Of a stretch of 6,835 bases of DNA, positions 5,280-6,835 are shown piece by piece. This stretch comes from an uncultured Clostridia bacterium (lineage in GTDB: Bacteria; Bacillota; Clostridia; Christensenellales; Aristaeellaceae). The stretch spans positions 1 through 6,835 of the forward strand of contig CAMJXZ010000177.1 of the NCBI GenBank assembly GCA_946409855.1. The letters run 5' to 3'. Position numbers and translations under genes: made by a program. Positions within the stretch are counted from its first letter, which is position 1. The number at the start of each line of letters is the position of its first letter. A model generated the notes under the pieces. The model was not told the origin of the DNA. It worked only from the letters and a program-made list of their open reading frames with translations, and did no database searches.

Positions 5280-5402
5280 TCAGCCGAAGAAGCCGAAGAT
5301 GGCGGCCACGCTGGACAGGATCAAAAGCCCGGCCAGGAACACGCACAGCACGCGGGTCAGCGTCGTCAGGCGGGCTTTTTGTTTCTGATTGGAAGAAGAC
5401 AT
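5280..5402 (-). CDS. Small single-pass membrane protein (40 residues), Prli42/DUF4044-like in form
   Basis: This short gene is easily missed. Its ATG (5402) has GGGAGG (5410-5415) seven bases upstream. The protein starts with a polar, basic stretch (MSSSNQKQKARLTTLTR, 1-17) followed by one hydrophobic helix (18-39: VLCVFLAGLLILSSVAAIFG then FF), so it should sit in the membrane with its basic N-terminus inside by the positive-inside rule. The form matches very small Firmicutes proteins such as the stressosome-linked Prli42 or DUF4044 peptides, but that similarity is of shape only and I do not claim homology. It is the last gene of the leftward operon, 22 bases after the TSCPD gene, and meets the HAD gene end to end. 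Confidence 0.72.
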   Translation of the reverse strand: MSSSNQKQKARLTTLTRVLCVFLAGLLILSSVAAIFGFFG

Positions 5403-5424
5403 GCAAATACCTCCCAAATGTCAA

Positions 5425-5691
5425 TCATGCCTGCGGCACGGCGCGGTTCTTTTCCTGCCACGCCTCAATGGCGCGGGACAGCTGGTCCGGGCAGGACGTA
5501 TTGCCCTGACAGGGAATGCCGCGCAGCAGATTTTTGACCTCGTCCGCGTCCCGGCCGATGACCATCCGGGCCAGTCCCTGGGTGTTGCCCTTGCAGCCGC
5601 GGTGGAATTCGCAGTGGGTGATTTTGTTGTTTCCGTCGATCTCCAGGTCGATGGAGACGGAGCAGGTGCCGTGCGTCTTATAGCTGAACAT
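5425..5691 (-). CDS. Stand-alone TSCPD-domain protein (TIGR03905 type)
   Basis: An 88-residue protein made almost only of a TSCPD domain. It shows YKTHGTCS (4-11), ITHCEFHRGCKGNTQG (24-39) and the naming motif TSCPD (65-69). Cysteines at 10, 27, 33, 61 and 67 could bind a metal or act in redox chemistry. In class II ribonucleotide reductases a related domain lies at the C-terminus, where it is thought to bind metal; the small stand-alone proteins have no proven role. The start at 5691 is fixed by GGGAGGAG (5699-5706), seven bases upstream. The gene overlaps the end of the GNAT gene by 14 bases in a different frame, which suggests coupled translation. The role in this operon is unknown. Confidence 0.9.
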   Translation of the reverse strand: MFSYKTHGTCSVSIDLEIDGNNKITHCEFHRGCKGNTQGLARMVIGRDADEVKNLLRGIPCQGNTSCPDQLSRAIEAWQEKNRAVPQA

Positions 5692-6322
5692 GTTTTTTCT
5701 CCTCCCGCAGGAGCCAGTCCTCCCGGAGGATGGCCCACACGCGTACATCTGAATAATGGGTTTTGTTGTAAATCCGGGAACGGAATACGCCTTCCGGGCG
5801 CATCCCGTTTTTTTCCATCACCCGGCCGGAAGCGGGGTTGTCCGTTTCATGCATCGCTTCCACCCGGTTGAGGGCCAGGGTCGTAAAAGCGTAGCGGAGC
5901 ACCGCTTCCAGCGCCTCGGTCATCAGCCCCCGGTTCCAGCAGGCCCTGGACAGGCTGTAGCCGATCTCCGCGCAGGCGTGCTCGCCGCTGACCTGCATGA
6001 AGCCGATCGTCCCCACCAGGCGGCCGGTCGCCTTTTCCTCGATCCCGAAGGTGGGCGGCCAGCCCATGCGGTACTGCCGGCGCAGCTGGGAAAGAAAGTA
6101 CCGGGAATCCGCTTTGCTCTGATGCGCCGTCCACAGCACGTGCCGGGACACTTCCGGGTCCCGGGCGTAGGCGAACAGATCGTCCGCGTCCGACCGGCGG
6201 ACCTTGCGCAGGATCAGCCGGTCCGTCTCCAGCACCGGCAGATGGCGGAACGCGTACGCCAGGGACAAGGGGGATACAGGCCCCTTGTTTTCCTTGAGCG
6301 GAGCGGACAAAAAGGCGTCCAT
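5678..6322 (-). CDS. GNAT acetyltransferase, RimJ/RimL-like
   Basis: A 214-residue protein of the Acetyltransf_3 group, which moves an acetyl group from acetyl-CoA to an amine, often a protein N-terminus or a small molecule. Seen are the opening LETDRLILRKV (31-41), central TFGIEEKATGRLVGTIGF (91-108), the beta-4 strand AEIGYSL (118-124), the CoA-binding loop region WNRGLMTEAL (129-138, a variant of the usual Q/RxxGxG/A), NPASGRVMEKNGM (162-174) and the closing YSDVRVWAILREDW (190-203). The substrate is unknown. The ATG at 6322 overlaps the Nudix stop in a TGATG junction, which favours this start although it leaves a 30-residue N-terminal extension before the domain. A TTG codon at residue 19 is a possible shorter start. 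The 3' end overlaps the TSCPD gene. Confidence 0.9.
   Translation of the reverse strand: MDAFLSAPLKENKGPVSPLSLAYAFRHLPVLETDRLILRKVRRSDADDLFAYARDPEVSRHVLWTAHQSKADSRYFLSQLRRQYRMGWPPTFGIEEKATGRLVGTIGFMQVSGEHACAEIGYSLSRACWNRGLMTEALEAVLRYAFTTLALNRVEAMHETDNPASGRVMEKNGMRPEGVFRSRIYNKTHYSDVRVWAILREDWLLREEKKHVQL
6265..6288. repeat. 8-bp inverted repeat within the GNAT N-terminal extension
   Basis: ACAAGGGG (6265-6272) and CCCCTTGT (6281-6288) flank an 8-base loop. On the + strand it is followed by TTTCC. It lies in the part of the GNAT gene that precedes the conserved domain, so this stretch may not be under strong protein constraint. It could affect translation of the GNAT gene. Confidence 0.4.
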
Positions 6323-6835
6323 CAGGCTTCCCTTGCGCGCATGGCCCGGTCGGCCAGCAGGATGGCGGCCACGGTTTTCAGGTCAAACAGCTCACCGCGC
6401 TCCACCATTTGGACCGCCTCGCTCAGGGGCACCTTCCGCAGGGTCAGGAACTCGTCCGGGTCGGTGTGCGCCTCGTGCTGGCTCAGCCCGGTCGCCAGGT
6501 ACAGGGCGATCTTTTCGGTGCAGAAGCCCGGGGTGGTGACCACGCTGCTGAGCAGCTGCCAGTGTTCGGCGTTCAGGCCGGTCTCCTCTTCCAGCTCCCG
6601 TTTTGCGCACAGGAAGGGATCCTCGCCCGGAGCGTCCAGCTTGCCCGCGGGGATCTCCCAGGTCATTTTATCGATCGCAACGCGGTGCTGGCGGACCAGG
6701 GTGATGTTCCCCTCCGCGTCCACCGGCACGACGGCGGCCGCGCCGACATGCTTGACGATTTCACGCGCGGCGGTGCCGCCGTTGGGCAGCCGCACCTCCC
6801 ACGTTTCCAGGTGCACCACCTTGCCGTCAAAAACG
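6322..6835 (-). CDS. Nudix hydrolase, ADP-ribose pyrophosphatase type (5' part outside window)
   Basis: A Nudix enzyme that probably cleaves ADP-ribose to AMP and ribose 5-phosphate. About 171 residues are visible. The frame is open to the right edge, and residues before the GTG at 6819 (VFDGK, followed by VVHLETWEVRLPNG) fit the family's N-terminal strand, so the true start lies beyond 6835. Seen in order are GAAAVVPVDAEGNITLVRQHR, WEIPAGKLDAPGEDP, the Nudix core CAKRELEEETGL with catalytic glutamates, and VVTTPGFCTEKIALYLATGL, the segment typical of ADP-ribose pyrophosphatases (NudF-like). Between the Nudix glycine and the first glutamate I count six residues instead of the usual five. It is the most upstream gene seen of the leftward operon and its stop overlaps the GNAT start by one base. 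Confidence 0.93.
   Translation of the reverse strand, partial: VFDGKVVHLETWEVRLPNGGTAAREIVKHVGAAAVVPVDAEGNITLVRQHRVAIDKMTWEIPAGKLDAPGEDPFLCAKRELEEETGLNAEHWQLLSSVVTTPGFCTEKIALYLATGLSQHEAHTDPDEFLTLRKVPLSEAVQMVERGELFDLKTVAAILLADRAMRAREA

Noticed and set aside
6322..6819. GTG at 6819 as the start of the Nudix gene
   Set aside because: The frame stays open to the window edge and the residues before it fit the family, so the gene is cut by the window instead.

Overview
This GC-rich window has strong Shine-Dalgarno sites (AAAGGAGG type), SigA-like promoter elements and gene families typical of Firmicutes. Together these suggest a GC-rich gut or rumen member of the Clostridia (Christensenellales/Oscillospirales-like). 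That placement is an inference from style and content; there is no marker gene in the window. All identifications come from reading the sequence and recalling families, with no database search.

Left part (1-2124, + strand): about 420 gene-free bases that fold on paper into a chain of hairpins lead into one large gene, a 499-residue DUF2828 protein. DUF2828 proteins resemble the Ro60/TROVE family: an alpha-helical front half and a von Willebrand A (vWA) back half with a complete MIDAS metal site. The gene is followed by a strong ribosome site and a short ORF that runs through the terminator, then by a symmetrical intrinsic terminator (2073-2124) shared with the converging operon from the right.

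Middle (2153-4107, - strand): a psuK-psuG pair for pseudouridine breakdown. PsuK phosphorylates pseudouridine, and PsuG splits pseudouridine 5'-phosphate into uracil and ribose 5-phosphate. A very stable hairpin sits between the two genes.

Divergent spacer (4108-4638): no gene. It holds a two-hairpin unit that looks like a dispersed genomic repeat, a perfect 13-bp stem, several smaller palindromes, and a good SigA promoter with a 12-base palindrome next to its -35 box. The promoter drives a HAD-IB phosphatase (4639-5274, +).

Right part (5280 to the right edge, - strand): a tight operon reading leftward. It runs Nudix ADP-ribose pyrophosphatase (start lies outside the window), RimJ/RimL-like GNAT acetyltransferase, stand-alone TSCPD-domain protein, and a 40-residue single-pass membrane protein. 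The first three genes overlap.

The most interesting part is the left end: a Ro-like protein gene with a highly structured flanking RNA region on both sides, lying next to a pseudouridine salvage operon. A Ro/Y-RNA-like ribonucleoprotein is possible, but the RNA part is an inference from hairpins in GC-rich DNA and needs comparative or expression data.
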